Below are positions 50,724 through 63,334 of a DNA stretch of 64,000 bases, piece after piece (the first letter of the stretch is position 1; each line of letters starts with the position of its first letter). The notes under the pieces were generated by a model. That model saw nothing but the letters and a program-made list of their open reading frames with translations. It was not told the origin of the DNA and searched no databases. Location: positions 14,930,243 through 14,994,242 of the forward strand of contig NW_019211454.1 of the NCBI RefSeq assembly GCF_002443255.2. The letters run 5' to 3'. The stretch comes from Varroa destructor (lineage: Eukaryota; Arthropoda; Arachnida; Mesostigmata; Varroidae). The translations under genes and the position numbers were made by a program.

Positions 50724-50767
50724 CCTTTCCTGGAACCCGTACACATGGGTACGGGTTCTAGGAAGGG
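50724..50767. repeat. Strong hairpin, about 19-bp stem, 6-base loop
   Basis: Arms centred on GGAACCCGTAC (50732-50742) and GTACGGGTTC (50749-50758) extend outwards to TTCC/GGAA, with two positions paired only as G.U. Unknown function. Confidence 0.8.
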
Positions 50768-53700
50768 CAGATTACTTCAACTTGTAGCTACAAGGAGAAA
50801 ATCGTCATTTGGCTTGCGATTAGCTTGTCCGTCTTGTTCATATTGATTGACGCCAAATTCAGCTGTGGGTAAATGGCGACAATTCGTCGCTGAATCGTCG
50901 TTGGGCCAGCAAACATTAACAGCAGCTGCTGTAATGGTGAAGTCAGTTGCGTCGAAATCTACGTATAAATGGACATCCATCGAAGTGCTCGCTACTGATC
51001 ATGCAATCCGATTGGCCTTTACAGCGGCCAACCATTTTTCGTGGCCAACAGTCGATTCGGTGGGTACGGACGTGTTTCTGGAATGAAACTTTATCTTTGT
51101 CGTGGTTTTAAAGGCGTCTCCATTATAGTCATGCATAATAATATATGATTTGAGCGTTAGACTGATTTTTCGAGGGACGTGAATATCATTTCGTCTCCAT
51201 AAATACGAGGTTATCATATATATGTGCACAATGATTGTTAACGCGTCATTGTCCATCAGCACTCAACGACAGCGAATTGGTGCCGAGGAAAAAGCCGATT
51301 CTCTACATAGTCGAATTCTCTTAAATGCCGCCTGGAACATTTGGCCGAGATTTGAATTTGGCATACTTTACTTTAAACGTAAACACAGATGCTAGACGCT
51401 ATTGAGAAACAAAGCTAGGATCACTTTTTTTGCGTTTAGGGACTCCATATTGTTTCAACATCAGGCCGCATTCACGCTCCAACGGGTGAGGAGGTTTTGG
51501 CGGAGATTTGCAGGACAAGTAGAACTGTAGAGACAGAGTGAACGAACAAGACAGAGAGTGAGGGAAAAACACGACAAACTGAGCCAAAACATAGCTCAAA
51601 GGCGCGTGCCTGTGAGCTATGTACTTCTTGCATTTATTACGTATTATAATGAGGTGCAATGTTGCACAGCCTGTCTTTTGCCGCCTATGATAAGGTTGTT
51701 GTTTCACGTAAGCATTCATACTGACCGCTATGAGCACACCGTCGTTCACCTAGGTTATAATAATCGCCGTCGGGGAGCACAGATCCCCCAAATTCGGTCA
51801 GATCGAGGGCATCGAGATCCAGGTACGGCAATGGTGGGAGATAATGAAGGTGCCTCAAACTGGCAAATTATACTGCCTCTCTGGAACTGAATATATAGGG
51901 CACCATTTTACCGTTGCATCATAGTCGACAATTTATTCAGCCGCCTTCAATTCCATTAGGGAAGCTACATGGACAATAGGATAGCCGATCCAATCAGGAA
52001 ATCAACAAAAAAGGTTTATTAAAAAATGTACCGGTGATACGGTGAAATTATGCAAACTGATTCAATGTTACTGTATATCGGTGCAGAAAGAACTAAAAGA
52101 ACGTCTGGTATTTTTATAGCAAAATCTTTATAGAGTAATTAAGTTGGGTGAAATGCTTTCGCCTTTAAAATTCTCATATTGAATAATTCGTCCATCTTCG
52201 GAGTAAAAATATATAACAAACATTCAGGAGTAATCAAATTTCGTTAAAAGTTCAGTATCTAAAGTTTTTTTTTTATTTAACGCCAATGATTTTTGCACTA
52301 GGAAAAAAACCTACAACCCTGCTCTATTTCGGAGTCGCCCATGTTGACAGTAGTCCTTATATGCGAATCACATCGTATTGCTCGCCCCCACCAATATTGT
52401 TGGCTTCTCCTCTTCTCCGTAGTGAATGGGTCTCAGCGGGTGTCTTTGTTCATTTTGAATTTATCCAATTGCGTCTAGGGTATTTTCTAATGTGAAGTAA
52501 GGAATAGACAGTTCTACCCTTCGAAAAGGTCAACCCAAACATAGATCGATGCTCACAGAGACTAGGAAGGAGATTGGATCCGCTGAGCCGCTGACATTTG
52601 ACAGTCTTCATTTATAGTCACCGCATTTTTTTACTCTGTGACGTCCTCGTCTGTAACTCGAGTCCCTTCTAGACATAGTGACATGCAGACCGATCCAATG
52701 GAGCCCATTCTTTCGTAGTACCTGTAGACAGTACCTAAGGCCAAGATTACTTCCACAGCTAAATTGAGCTTCCTAGCTTCTAGAAACCCTACGGCGTTTT
52801 GGGTCCTTGTGGAGCACATAAGTATATGGCATTGGAGGGGGGTAAGACAGCTGCCTTGAAGTCTTTGGGACGCCGCTGAAGTGGTTTGCATACGTAAGGG
52901 ATATTTTTCATCATTTGACGCAACTAGCATCAATTGCCACGTTCGCGGTCTCTTTCTGTGTCTCTACCTCCGGTATTGCCAATAAGCATTTCATAAGACG
53001 TCTGGCTGCCAACACGAAACAAGATGCGTCTATTTCCGGGTTCGAGTCTACGCCAGATTCTCTGATTGTCCATAGGCTCTCGACCAGCAGGAACAAATAT
53101 GAGGCCTAAAAAAATAGATTTTGCGGCGACATTGTTGACCACTGGTAGCTAACGGGCCAGCGAAACGGGCACATTGTTTCGATCTAACACACACACACAT
53201 CATAAGGCTCACTACTATTGACACGGTGACACGAGGCAATCCGCCATTGTCAAGACCAACGGCGTGTTAGTCTCTTGAGCTAATCAGTCCGTTGATATTG
53301 GGCAGCGCATCGTACGTATATCGAACTAAACGGGGAAGTATTGGAATAACAAGTCTGTTAATACTTCTCAATTAGTTAGTAATGTTAGTAACAGATACTT
53401 TAGGTTTATACTTCTATATTTTATATACCTACTGAATTTAATTTAAAATTTACATTACGTACATTTACACTACATACGATGATTCACAGCTATTAATATT
53501 GGTTTGACTGAATAGCGCATTCAAATTTTAGACGACGATTGTCAAACACGGGAAAGATACCGCATCGTGAGGCGCCACGCCTTTAAATTCACCTCGTGGC
53601 TCGACTCCAGTGAAGCAGGCCGTTTTTACTTGTAAACAAACGAATGAGATCGCCACACACATGAAGTTCAATTAGGACCATAGACAAAGGTACGGGCTTC

Positions 53701-53769
53701 ATATGCATTCTGTTAAATCGGCCACCGACCCTATTTCGAGAGTAATGTGACACATAATCTATTGAAGGC

Positions 53770-53807
53770 ACACATATCTATTCAATATATGACACATATC
53801 TATTCAA
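53770..53807. repeat. 16-bp direct repeat, 22-bp period
   Basis: ACACATATCTATTCAA occurs at 53770-53785 and 53792-53807. Confidence 0.85.
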
Positions 53808-56800
53808 GTCGCTGAACACTGAAAGTTTGCTATGACGAGAAAAACAGCTGGCTGCCGTTTACCTCGTATTATAAGGACCATTCTAACATGTTCCAAAATA
53901 TATAACTTGGCTATTTACTTTTTCATCTTTGCGTTATGTCATGTCCCCTATCGAGTCCCCAGTTCGGCCGTGTCGTTCAAGCACCCTTACGATTTCCTGA
54001 CTTGAAAAAAATATGAACAGCTCGGCCTGTTCATGTTCAGCCCTCGGCCCACGGAACGTATCCCATAGTTGACATGCGCATATATCTCTATTGCGCATCT
54101 TGCAACCCCGCTGTTCCACGCAATAAATCATCTGCAGCGTTCCTGGCACCGACACAACAACGTCGATTGAGTACTCCCCACAATGACTGTCATCGGCTCA
54201 CATAACAGCTTCAATTTTACATGGTACAGATGTTTTTAGAGGCATAAAGAGCCAAATGTGCTCGCTTCCTGCTGTTTTCATCAATATCGTCGTACTGTTC
54301 TCTTCAGAAATGACAAATCTATCTCGATTTTCGTTCCCTTTTCCGCTTCAAATCACCCCTTGAGGAGAGACGAAGAACGGCTTTGTAACCTCGAAGAAAG
54401 GTGACGTACGCTAGCTAGACGAAAGTCCTGCTACGTTAGTTAACGGTAGAAGGGCTCCTGACATTACGCTGGAGTCGTTCAAGCGAAGTGGGGTTATAGC
54501 TAGTGGTCTGGGTAAAGGTGTCTCGCCCTTGATTATTGTGATTCATTGCTCTTTACTGTTGGCGCCAAGCCATAATGATGTTTTGCTTTCGACGGACTTT
54601 AGTAGTTGTAATAAGCGAGCACGTGGAAGAAAAATGACAACGAGGATATTGGAGGTTCCGTTGTATGAAGGTTTGGCAACTGGGAAAAAATCAGGTACAC
54701 AAGATGATTTTTGGCCACAGGCCACAACCTATTAAAGGGAAAGTAATATAAGTGAATCGAAAAAAAATGGGTGCATGTTACGACCAAGTTCTTTGGTGGT
54801 GAGTGCCGAAATCAGATACGTATCATAAATTTGTTCGGATGAACACTTCTGAGTAAAATGGACCGAGGCTTAAAAAATTTAAGTTTTTCTATTAACCTAA
54901 GTATTGTTTTTAGAAGCAGATATTACTCCATAAGGTAAATAGCGGTGTACTATAGTAAAAAAACAAAGATTTTATACGTATTGTCTCCATAATTCGATAT
55001 TAAGGAAGTATAGTAAACTTCTTAGTCTGCCATACTACTTAAGCGCTAAATGGGAAACGTCGTTAGTTCAAATTGTTATTACCTGTATATACATAATACA
55101 TGCATCATTACGGTGGAATAGTATTGCCAGTTACTGGTTAATTTCCATCACGTATCGATCCCAATAATAGCACACCACTCCTTTGTCTTTAGCCATCCCT
55201 GATGCTGTTCATTCTTCACCTTATTTCAATCTACAGGTTAGTTGCAGTTCTTCTCGTTTCGTCGTTCACATTCTTCAGTTGAAGTTGTTACGTGCGTCAA
55301 TCTTCCTTACGTACTACGAAACGCAGACTTAACGTTCATTCTATAAGTCATTAGGCAGCGTCGATTGGTTATCGAAGTTAAAACACATCGTCGAATGTAT
55401 TTAATTCATTGGAAATATTGATTTCAACGCTTCGCTTAGCTGATAATTACTCAGCATGTCATCTAAGCGGAGCCACAAATACTCCTTTGCACACCGTTGG
55501 CGTTATATTAATACGCACTAAGATAGGCATCGCGCATATAACACATTACTTCAGACACGTTACAACTCATGGATCCATAAATAGGAGATTGGCCCTACGT
55601 TTCCACCTTATATCCTTTCATGCAGCATCAAAGTCAGACGCCCAGATCAGCGTCTCCAGCAGCGAGTGGTAGCAGAAGGATGGACGAGAACTGGTTAGAC
55701 TGGACGGTTCTATTGGTTGATACCTAGCCCGCTCGAAGTTCTCAGAAGGCCCTTTAATTAGTAAATAGCGCGAAATGGGAGATATGGTGCGCGATCCGAT
55801 ACACAAGATGCATAATATAAATAATTTTAAATTCTGCCGCCTCTCACCAAGTTGCGAGCGCCAGGTAGTGATACTATTTTTAGCATACGGCAAGTCGTCG
55901 AGGGTAAGCTATTTCACTGACCGGGCGGCTCAGAAATTCAGCGGTGTACAGTGAAACGCAGATCAGTCAAAAAAATTTACCCGCAACGAGCATTTTCCTT
56001 TCGATAATCTCTAAGTTATAGCCAACTCCATTATAGTTATAGCCATTGCTTGATTTCGCGAGGCGGTAGTTAGGTGTCTATATGAATGCGCAGAGGTACC
56101 AATACAGTGTTGAAACAAATGCAGTCGGAGAAAGATAAGACAAATAGAAGCTAATCCAGCTTCATATAACCTTATCATAGGACAACGGCGCTGCATTAGG
56201 GTTTCTCTCGTGCCGCCGGGCACTAGTTATACGTCTGTTTCGTTCACGCACATGATCAAAGTCGCAAACAAAGGTAAGGCTTTTCATCAATTTGTGTTTA
56301 TTCTTTATTTACTTGTTGTCTTCGACTTTCGGCAAGTGTTTTTCAGATGAACTGTAAAAAAATTTATACGTGAAAGTACCGTTTGCGCTAATCAACAGGA
56401 TATGTACATATACATATAAGCTGATGCACAAAAACGTCGGGGATTCGTTGTGGATGTTTTAAAGTAGTCTGAATCGCTCCTAATTCTTCTCGTTTGTGTG
56501 CGTTGAACGGGAGCTTCAATGCAGCAGCTTTCGGTACGCATTGAGGATATATGAGATCATGAGGACTTATAGTATCCTCATCGGCTAGAACTGTCTTCCT
56601 GCCTAGCTCGAAAATATACGCCGACCGATGCCGAAAATGAACGACCGAATGATGTGGTCCACACTTCTTCATATACGAGAGGTATACTCATGTTGTACAA
56701 TATATGGCTACCTATGGAAGTTAAGTATAGTCCTAGAGTTCTCGTCAAGGAATCTTCCTGTCTCGATTTTTTATTCTTTTCTGCAGTGAATTGCTAGAAA

Positions 56801-57373
56801 GAATTATTGTACTATATATATGAGAAAGTCTACGATCTTAGCTAGAGGTTTCCGTTACACACATAACTGATTTCGCATCTGTAATGTAATCCGTTTTATA
56901 TTCATCGAGATCTCGACTAGAGGTGTCCTGTAGCATGGTCTTGGCCTTTATAGTTACTGCTCCAATGTAAAAGAAAAGCAACTTTTTACGACTTCGAATA
57001 CGAACGAAGGAAATCTGCCTATTGATCTATTCATTCCCCTCTCGTGCTATTTTTTTCGTCACTATTAATTCTATTGTAAGTTCGATTGTATGCCAACATC
57101 TGTTCTTCGAACTTGCATCCATACCTACAGAGCTGTTTGACCTGCCTAGCAAATTGCGCTCGCGAAGTGCAAGCATTGAGCCTCCTTTTATCAGGCTTAT
57201 TTTTCATGCATTAGTTCCCTTACAAGGTTTACGAACGGCCTTATCATGTATGTTTACTGTCGTTACTATATTTATTAACACAGACAGATTACAGCTTACT
57301 GCACTAGTTTATTGGCCAGATTGCTTGACTGATGGGGCACCAACTGAGTACACAACAACGAGCGCCTGTTATT

Positions 57374-57392
57374 AAAAAAAAAAAAAAAAAAA
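57374..57392 (+). repeat. Run of 19 A
   Basis: Longest homopolymer noticed in the window. It could be the tail of an old retroposed sequence or simple slippage; no element or target duplication was recognised. Confidence 0.8.
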
Positions 57393-57524
57393 CATATCCT
57401 GTACAAATACGCGTATTTAGGCTAGCTGACAAGTGCGATGTACTTCACATAGTCAACCAATTTCGTATCATTAGAGAGGCAACAAGCGCAGGCTTGAGCG
57501 CCCGAAAAACTATGAAACAATAAT

Positions 57525-57561
57525 ACAACAATAACAACAACAATAACAACAACAATAACAA
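57525..57561. repeat. (AACAACAAT)n simple repeat
   Basis: About four degenerate 9-base units of ACA/ATA triplets. Confidence 0.85.
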
Positions 57562-57763
57562 AGTGTGGGTCAGTGCTACTTTTTGTTTAGCCAAGGAACC
57601 TTTCGAACGAATATAAATAAATGCGTATAATCTATTTTTATGGCAATGTACGCTGCGTTTATTTAGCTAGCTCAAAACCACTGGAGTTCATATCGGCTTC
57701 ACCAGAAACGTTCGCAGCCAGCCAGCGAATCCGCTCTTTGCGGGGGTTCATTTCATCGACACT

Positions 57764-57806
57764 AAAATACCTACCCAGAAAACCATGCTTTGTGGGTAGG
57801 TATTTT
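57764..57806. repeat. Perfect 14-bp hairpin, 15-base loop
   Basis: AAAATACCTACCCA (57764-57777) and its exact complement (57793-57806). A second, imperfect hairpin (GGTTGTTGGC / GCCTAGCAACC) follows at once to about 57837. Confidence 0.85.
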
Positions 57807-58389
57807 GGTTGTTGGCTATGAAACGCCTAGCAACCAACGGCATAGTGGCCATACCTATGCATATATACTCGTCGTGCTAGGAGCTAAACAACCGTATGAA
57901 TTGATCGTACGCTGCTGCTAGTGCTGCCGCTATTTGCTTTTTGACATTGTGTAAATAGGTCCTGGATTTGCCCAGGGCATTATGACGGCCTTAGGGCCCA
58001 GCAGACACGAAACTCTACGGTTGAACGTTATCAACGCTCCATAATGGCGTATATAAGAGAAAAATTAATAGAAATTCAAGGCAAGAGGGATTGAAATCAC
58101 CCAAGTAGAGGCCAACACGGTCTGTAAGGATTTTAGTTTTTAAACTATCCAACTGTGTACGACATTGTTGTATTATACAAAAGCCAGGACACTGGGCGAC
58201 CTGCAAGAAGGACACGACATTAAAAGCTTGTGTGACTGCGACGAACTACTATCCGAATTGTATAAGGCTAGTTGAAGCTGTATGGACGCTGCGTCGTCAC
58301 ACAGACTTCCAGTGTCTTTTTAGCAAGAAAAGGCTGTCACCTTATTCGAAGGCGACGTAGAGCAAGCATTAGCATAAGGACCTTGTCGT

Positions 58390-58435
58390 CCTACAATTGC
58401 GGAAGCTAATCGAAAGTAGTTTCCGAAGTTGTAGG
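58390..58435. repeat. Imperfect 19-bp hairpin, 8-base loop
   Basis: Arms 58390-58408 and 58417-58435 (CCTACAA...GTTGTAGG outer part, CGGAA/TTCCG inner part) pair with one mismatch and two G.U positions. Confidence 0.75.
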
Positions 58436-58533
58436 CAAAGTAGCTAATGGTGTCTATAGGCTGGTCGGTGCGACAGCACAATGTAGGAACGAGTCACAGT
58501 GGTTTTTCTTCGACGGGACTAACTAAAAAAAAA

Positions 58534-58565
58534 ATATATATATATATACATGTATATACATATAT
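58534..58565. repeat. (TA)n microsatellite, interrupted
   Basis: TA units with CATG and CAT interruptions after a short A run. Confidence 0.85.
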
Positions 58566-61174
58566 CGCTCGCAAATAGCGTTCGATTTTTTATAGCTTAA
58601 CGCTCGTTAATTCGCATTTACTAAATTATTTTCTCAATTTGTTTCGTGCTGAGAGTCCGTAAGCAGTGGTTAACGGCGATGCTGAACGTAATACTCGAAA
58701 CATTTATTTATTTAGACCTTAATCTGAGTTCTACAGCAAGTCACTTCTTAGAAAAAACATGCGGCAGATATGCATAATATTGACACAAACTGTCCTACTT
58801 TTTCTGTAGATACAAAAAAGCAAGTTGAATTCCGGTTAAAGATAGCAATACTTTTGGATCTTTTACTGGAGATCGAATCTTATTTTACCAAAGTTCTAGA
58901 GAAAATCTTTTCTCTATTCTCTTTTCAGAATTTCTTCAATCTAGAGGAATGTTTAATACACATTTCTCTAGCACACGTTCTTACTCAAGAGTCATTAAAG
59001 CACTTCTATTCTATCATTCGACAGAAAAACCTTAACACTAGTGGGCCTCCTTTCTTAAAAGAAACAAGAAACATCTCTGTGTTACTTGTTTTTGCGTTCA
59101 GCCATCTGCTTTGACGTCTCGCAGGTTAAATACCTCGAGCGTTATCTATGTCCAGCAGCCTCGCGTACCTGTCTACTTTCGCTTAAACTAATTTGTCGTG
59201 GGGGCCTAGCCCCAACAACCACATCATGGACGTTTTGTTCCCTTTTCGAACTGCCGGTTATGGCCCGTATTACTAAACGATAGGACGTGACACTCTACAG
59301 GACCAAGCTTTCGTACAAATGAAACAAAGTAACGGGAACCCAAGCCGACAAGGTCCATTCCAGCAAAAGCGGCAGCGTGACATAGAATAGCACGGGACAT
59401 AGTCTGCCATGCGTGTATTGCGCCTAATTGGATCTTGATTTTGCTACACGTATGTCTACTGTTTCTAGATGTTATTAGTACATCTATCCATACATATAAA
59501 CAGCAATAATGATAATAAAAGAACTTGATGCCTATACGGGTGGCAGACTCCAATCGACGCAGCTTGCATGCTGGCGTTGGTTACTCTATCTATTTGTTGT
59601 CCCGTACCTACTTCATGGAGCTGAATGTTGATTCGCTATGACGGATAGCTCGCGGACACATTGTAGCACTCAGGGTTGTCTATGCTAAATGAGAAGGCAG
59701 TGTCCCGTCTTTTCGAATCATCAAATATGGCTGCAACTAACGAAAAACATCACATCCATTTTTAGCTTTCTCAGCTTCCTCATTGTGTGCACGTTTGACA
59801 CTATTTTGATTTCTTGCATTTGAAATTCGATTTCATTTGGACGACAGAGCGCTTTGCTCTAACCTAGCCTTGTATCGAACGACATAAAATCAGAAATATT
59901 GCGTTGTTATCGGAATCCGTCAGCGCTGTATTATTCGGTAGACTGCTTCCTCTTCTCAGGCTCGTAGGGACAACTGCAGCGTCTGAATATCTCTGACATT
60001 CCAAATAACCATGCAGGGGTGAACGTTGTAATACAGATATCACTTCCGGGAACAGCGCCTGGATATATACTATGGCTGAGAACCTGCCCTGAACGAGACC
60101 CGTATAGGCTTTTCGGCTTGCTTCGACTCAACGTAAAATTATCGGTTCTAAAAGGGGAGCGCAAACAAAAGAAACGTTTGTCGGCTTGTTATTGGTCGAT
60201 GGTGGAATAGCGTCCGAGCTAGAGCTCGATAAAGGGCGACAAAGTCAGGGGCTAAAATCAGCAGACGGAGTATTATTGCCAGCACTATGCCGTTACCAAA
60301 TTTATTTGCGCTCAAAGCCTTGCTTTGTTTGGCGCATTTGCGTCCCGTAATTCTGTTTGGGCATGCCTGGCTCACGTCGACAACACGGCGTCTGCTTCGT
60401 GTTTGACAGGGCAGAAGGTGGCAGCTGCAAGGGTGTGGCGAAGAGCGGATTAAAGTAAGTTCCGAGTATCGTAAGGCTACGAATCCAGCAGAACCTGCGC
60501 ACGTTATACAAGTGCCGATAACGATTTATGCCGCGCTAATCTTTGAATAGCTGTTTCGATGCAGGCCCTTTTTTCAGTGTGAAGGAGAAACCCATGGGGG
60601 CCACGTCGAGCGGGTATCTTTAAGATAAACCAACGAAAATTAGCTTCCGATGTGGAGACTATTTATGAAGTTGGAGATATTGGGTTGCATCAAACAATAT
60701 AATAGACAAGCACAGGACAAATAGCACTATAAGAAGTACAGGAGGCGGAAAATATCACCGACACCACATGACTCATTCTTTAGAACTTCTCTAATGTAAT
60801 TTTTGAGTATAGCTTTCAGCTATAGAATATATCTCGTACAGATCACACCAGCATTTGATAGTTCTCTGGGTCTCAGAACAATTGCAGCCGGGTAACTGTG
60901 AAAGTATAACTTTTGCGATAAATACATGCTTTATGCGCAGCTGAGTATCACCCGAACCATACTCACTGTTACTGGAATGGGTTGAGCAAATAAATTGAAT
61001 AGGGCAACTAAATTGTTGGAACATTTCTATAGGAGAACTAGATAACTGCAATAGGACAATGAGTGGCAGGCCGGCTGGATGGCCTGAGCCGGTCAAAGCA
61101 AGTTTCGGTCTATACTCGGATTATTGTTTATGGCCAGTGGCTGACATCAACAAAAAAAAACCTATAAAAGCGGC

Positions 61175-61190
61175 GGCAGCAGCAGCAGCA
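61175..61190. repeat. (GCA)n trinucleotide tract
   Basis: About five GCA units after GGCGGCA, preceded by TATAAAAG at 61163-61170. Confidence 0.85.
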
Positions 61191-62612
61191 TGAACACAGG
61201 GCGAGTGATCCTAGAAATTTGTTTTTTTTTTTAATTCCTCGTCATTTCCACTATCGCAGAGCATACACAGAAAACGTTATCGTAACAATCGAACACTACT
61301 AGCACAACGATACCATGTTGCGAAAAACGACAGTCATCTAAGGAATGATTGGTTCCTTTTTAGGCCTGTTGTTGAGCGCGAATGGTTGATGAATCTGACA
61401 GACGCTAATGCTGAAGACATTTTGATCACGATCCTTGTTGTGGCCTGACATTGACGATACAGTCACTGATGAGTCACTGTCCTCCCGCCAGCTCCTTTGG
61501 CCTAGGTAAGCCACCGAAAACGATGAATAGCAAGATGGCAAGCGGTAGGGCTCTTTCACCCGGCGCCAGGGCTTTCTGTGTTATACATGGGGTATTGTTT
61601 CGCTACGACATTAAGTAAAGGAACAATAGCGAATAGGCAAACTTTGGCAATAGGAAATTTGACGTTCCGAAGAAACGAAACTTGTCGACGTAAATCGTCA
61701 GAAGAGCACTTCTCCTCAATTCGAATTTTAAGCAATGTTAAAAAAAAGAAGTATTACTATTAATTTTAAGTATTTCTTCTTTTAGAAAATTGTTGTTTTT
61801 GTCACCCATTTCGAATTTATAATAGCTTATTTATAATGGAATGAAAAGTGACTGAGATATTGTTGAAAATCTATAATCATAATAATTAGGCATACTTCGA
61901 ATAAATAATAAAAGGGTATTAGTAGCTTTTGTACTAAACCGTGTCTAACTTCACAACGATGATCTTCGTATATGTACCTTTATCTGGCGTATCGTGCTTC
62001 CATAAAATGTTTATTGTAATGCTTACGATATAGTCTGGGGTGGGACTTCTGAAGAAATAATAGAAAAACCCCTAAGTCGTTTAAAATGATACAAGTCAAG
62101 CTAATCATGGCTTTCGTTGACTAACAAAGTTCACTTTTGAGGCCCCCTCCCTGTAAGAATTCACAGCTTATCTGAGTATCGGATAGTAACCAATGTTTTA
62201 GATGTGCCGTTCGGAAAGATACCGACGGGCCTTGTGATTGAGTAGACTCTCAGTCTTAGATCTAGTAGAGCCGTTAAGAATAACAGGAAACGAGACTTAG
62301 TTATTCCTAAATGTCTTTGCCTAACATAGTTGCCCAAAATAAGTAGCCGCTATAGTGTAAATCAGCCCTTCATTTTGATACGTTAAAAATTCAAACAGCT
62401 TGATTTAGTATACAACAAAGGTCAAGGACTACTGGAACTGCACTCCTTTAGCTCAGCCTGTGTATCCTGACTGTCGGCTTTTATGCAGGAAGATGTGTGA
62501 CCTTATATTTTAAAATATATAGAACGTATATTTCAAAAAAACAGATAAGGGACCTTTGTGCTTCACTACCAGTTAACATGTTCAATGATACATATCACAA
62601 TCCTATCTATGC

Positions 62613-62649
62613 TACAAATATTTATTCTTCTATACAAATATTTATTCTT
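62613..62649. repeat. 17-bp direct repeat, 20-bp period
   Basis: TACAAATATTTATTCTT at 62613-62629 and 62633-62649. Confidence 0.88.
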
Positions 62650-62738
62650 AGTTTTAATAAAAACCTTCTCAAAGTTGGCGTTGCTTACTTATAGTTTTAT
62701 GTTTTAGTATAATTTGACTGGCTAAAGCATCTATTAAC

Positions 62739-62787
62739 CCGACGCCATGTTTTTAACTGCAAGTTAACATTATAATTATGGCGTCGG
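62739..62787. repeat. Perfect 10-bp GC-rich inverted repeat with nested hairpin
   Basis: CCGACGCCAT (62739-62748) and ATGGCGTCGG (62778-62787) enclose a nested TTAACT/AGTTAA hairpin. A T run follows. Confidence 0.8.
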
Positions 62788-63304
62788 TTTTTTCCTAATT
62801 CGACGGCAATCTTTTATGCGGTTTAGCTTATCTATATGGACATTTTATGATTGCCTTTACTCGTAGGCCTTCAAAGTTAGCCAAGCGCATTTAATTCCGT
62901 ATAGTGTACGCCTTTTGACAAAATTAAAAGCAACATAAAAGCAAACTTCACAAACGTTAACATGTGAATGATTCTATGGCATGCTACATGAGAATGTGAC
63001 TTTTTTTTATGTCTAGGACCCAAATCAGGAACATGAAAGGAGGCACTAGGTAGGCTAGGCCACTCTAAGTAAGCATGTACAGTATATACTTTTCGGTACA
63101 TTGACCTACTGTAGCTAATTTTCAGACAAAGAGGGAAAACCTTTATATAACTTTACCTTTAACTGACACGATAAATCGCTAGCGTTCAGCTTTTTTTTGC
63201 ATTCGCAAAGGCATTCGGCAAAGCTATCGGAATGCATCGCGTAGTTTCTAGCTGATTATCTATTATATTATAATACATAAAGCATTTTTATGTATACACT
63301 GCAA

Positions 63305-63334
63305 TATATATATATATATAGGTATATATATATG
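63305..63334. repeat. (TA)n microsatellite, interrupted by GG
   Basis: Two TA runs separated by GG. Confidence 0.88.

Noticed and set aside
58770..59114. 114-codon plus-strand frame with fairly protein-like composition
   Set aside because: Leu/Phe/Ile/Lys-rich as expected for AT-rich DNA; no family recognised and no splice or start context.
61163..61192. TATAAAAG followed by GCA repeat and ATG, like a core promoter
   Set aside because: The ATG opens only 14 codons, and no exon or donor follows. TATA-like strings are common in this sequence.
61734..61812. Minus-strand frame starting MGDKNNNFLKEEIL, loosely like an NCS N-terminus (MG..N.....E)
   Set aside because: The residues are those expected of AT-rich DNA. 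There is no good donor before the stop, no Trp at the required end, and it would need yet another unseen exon.
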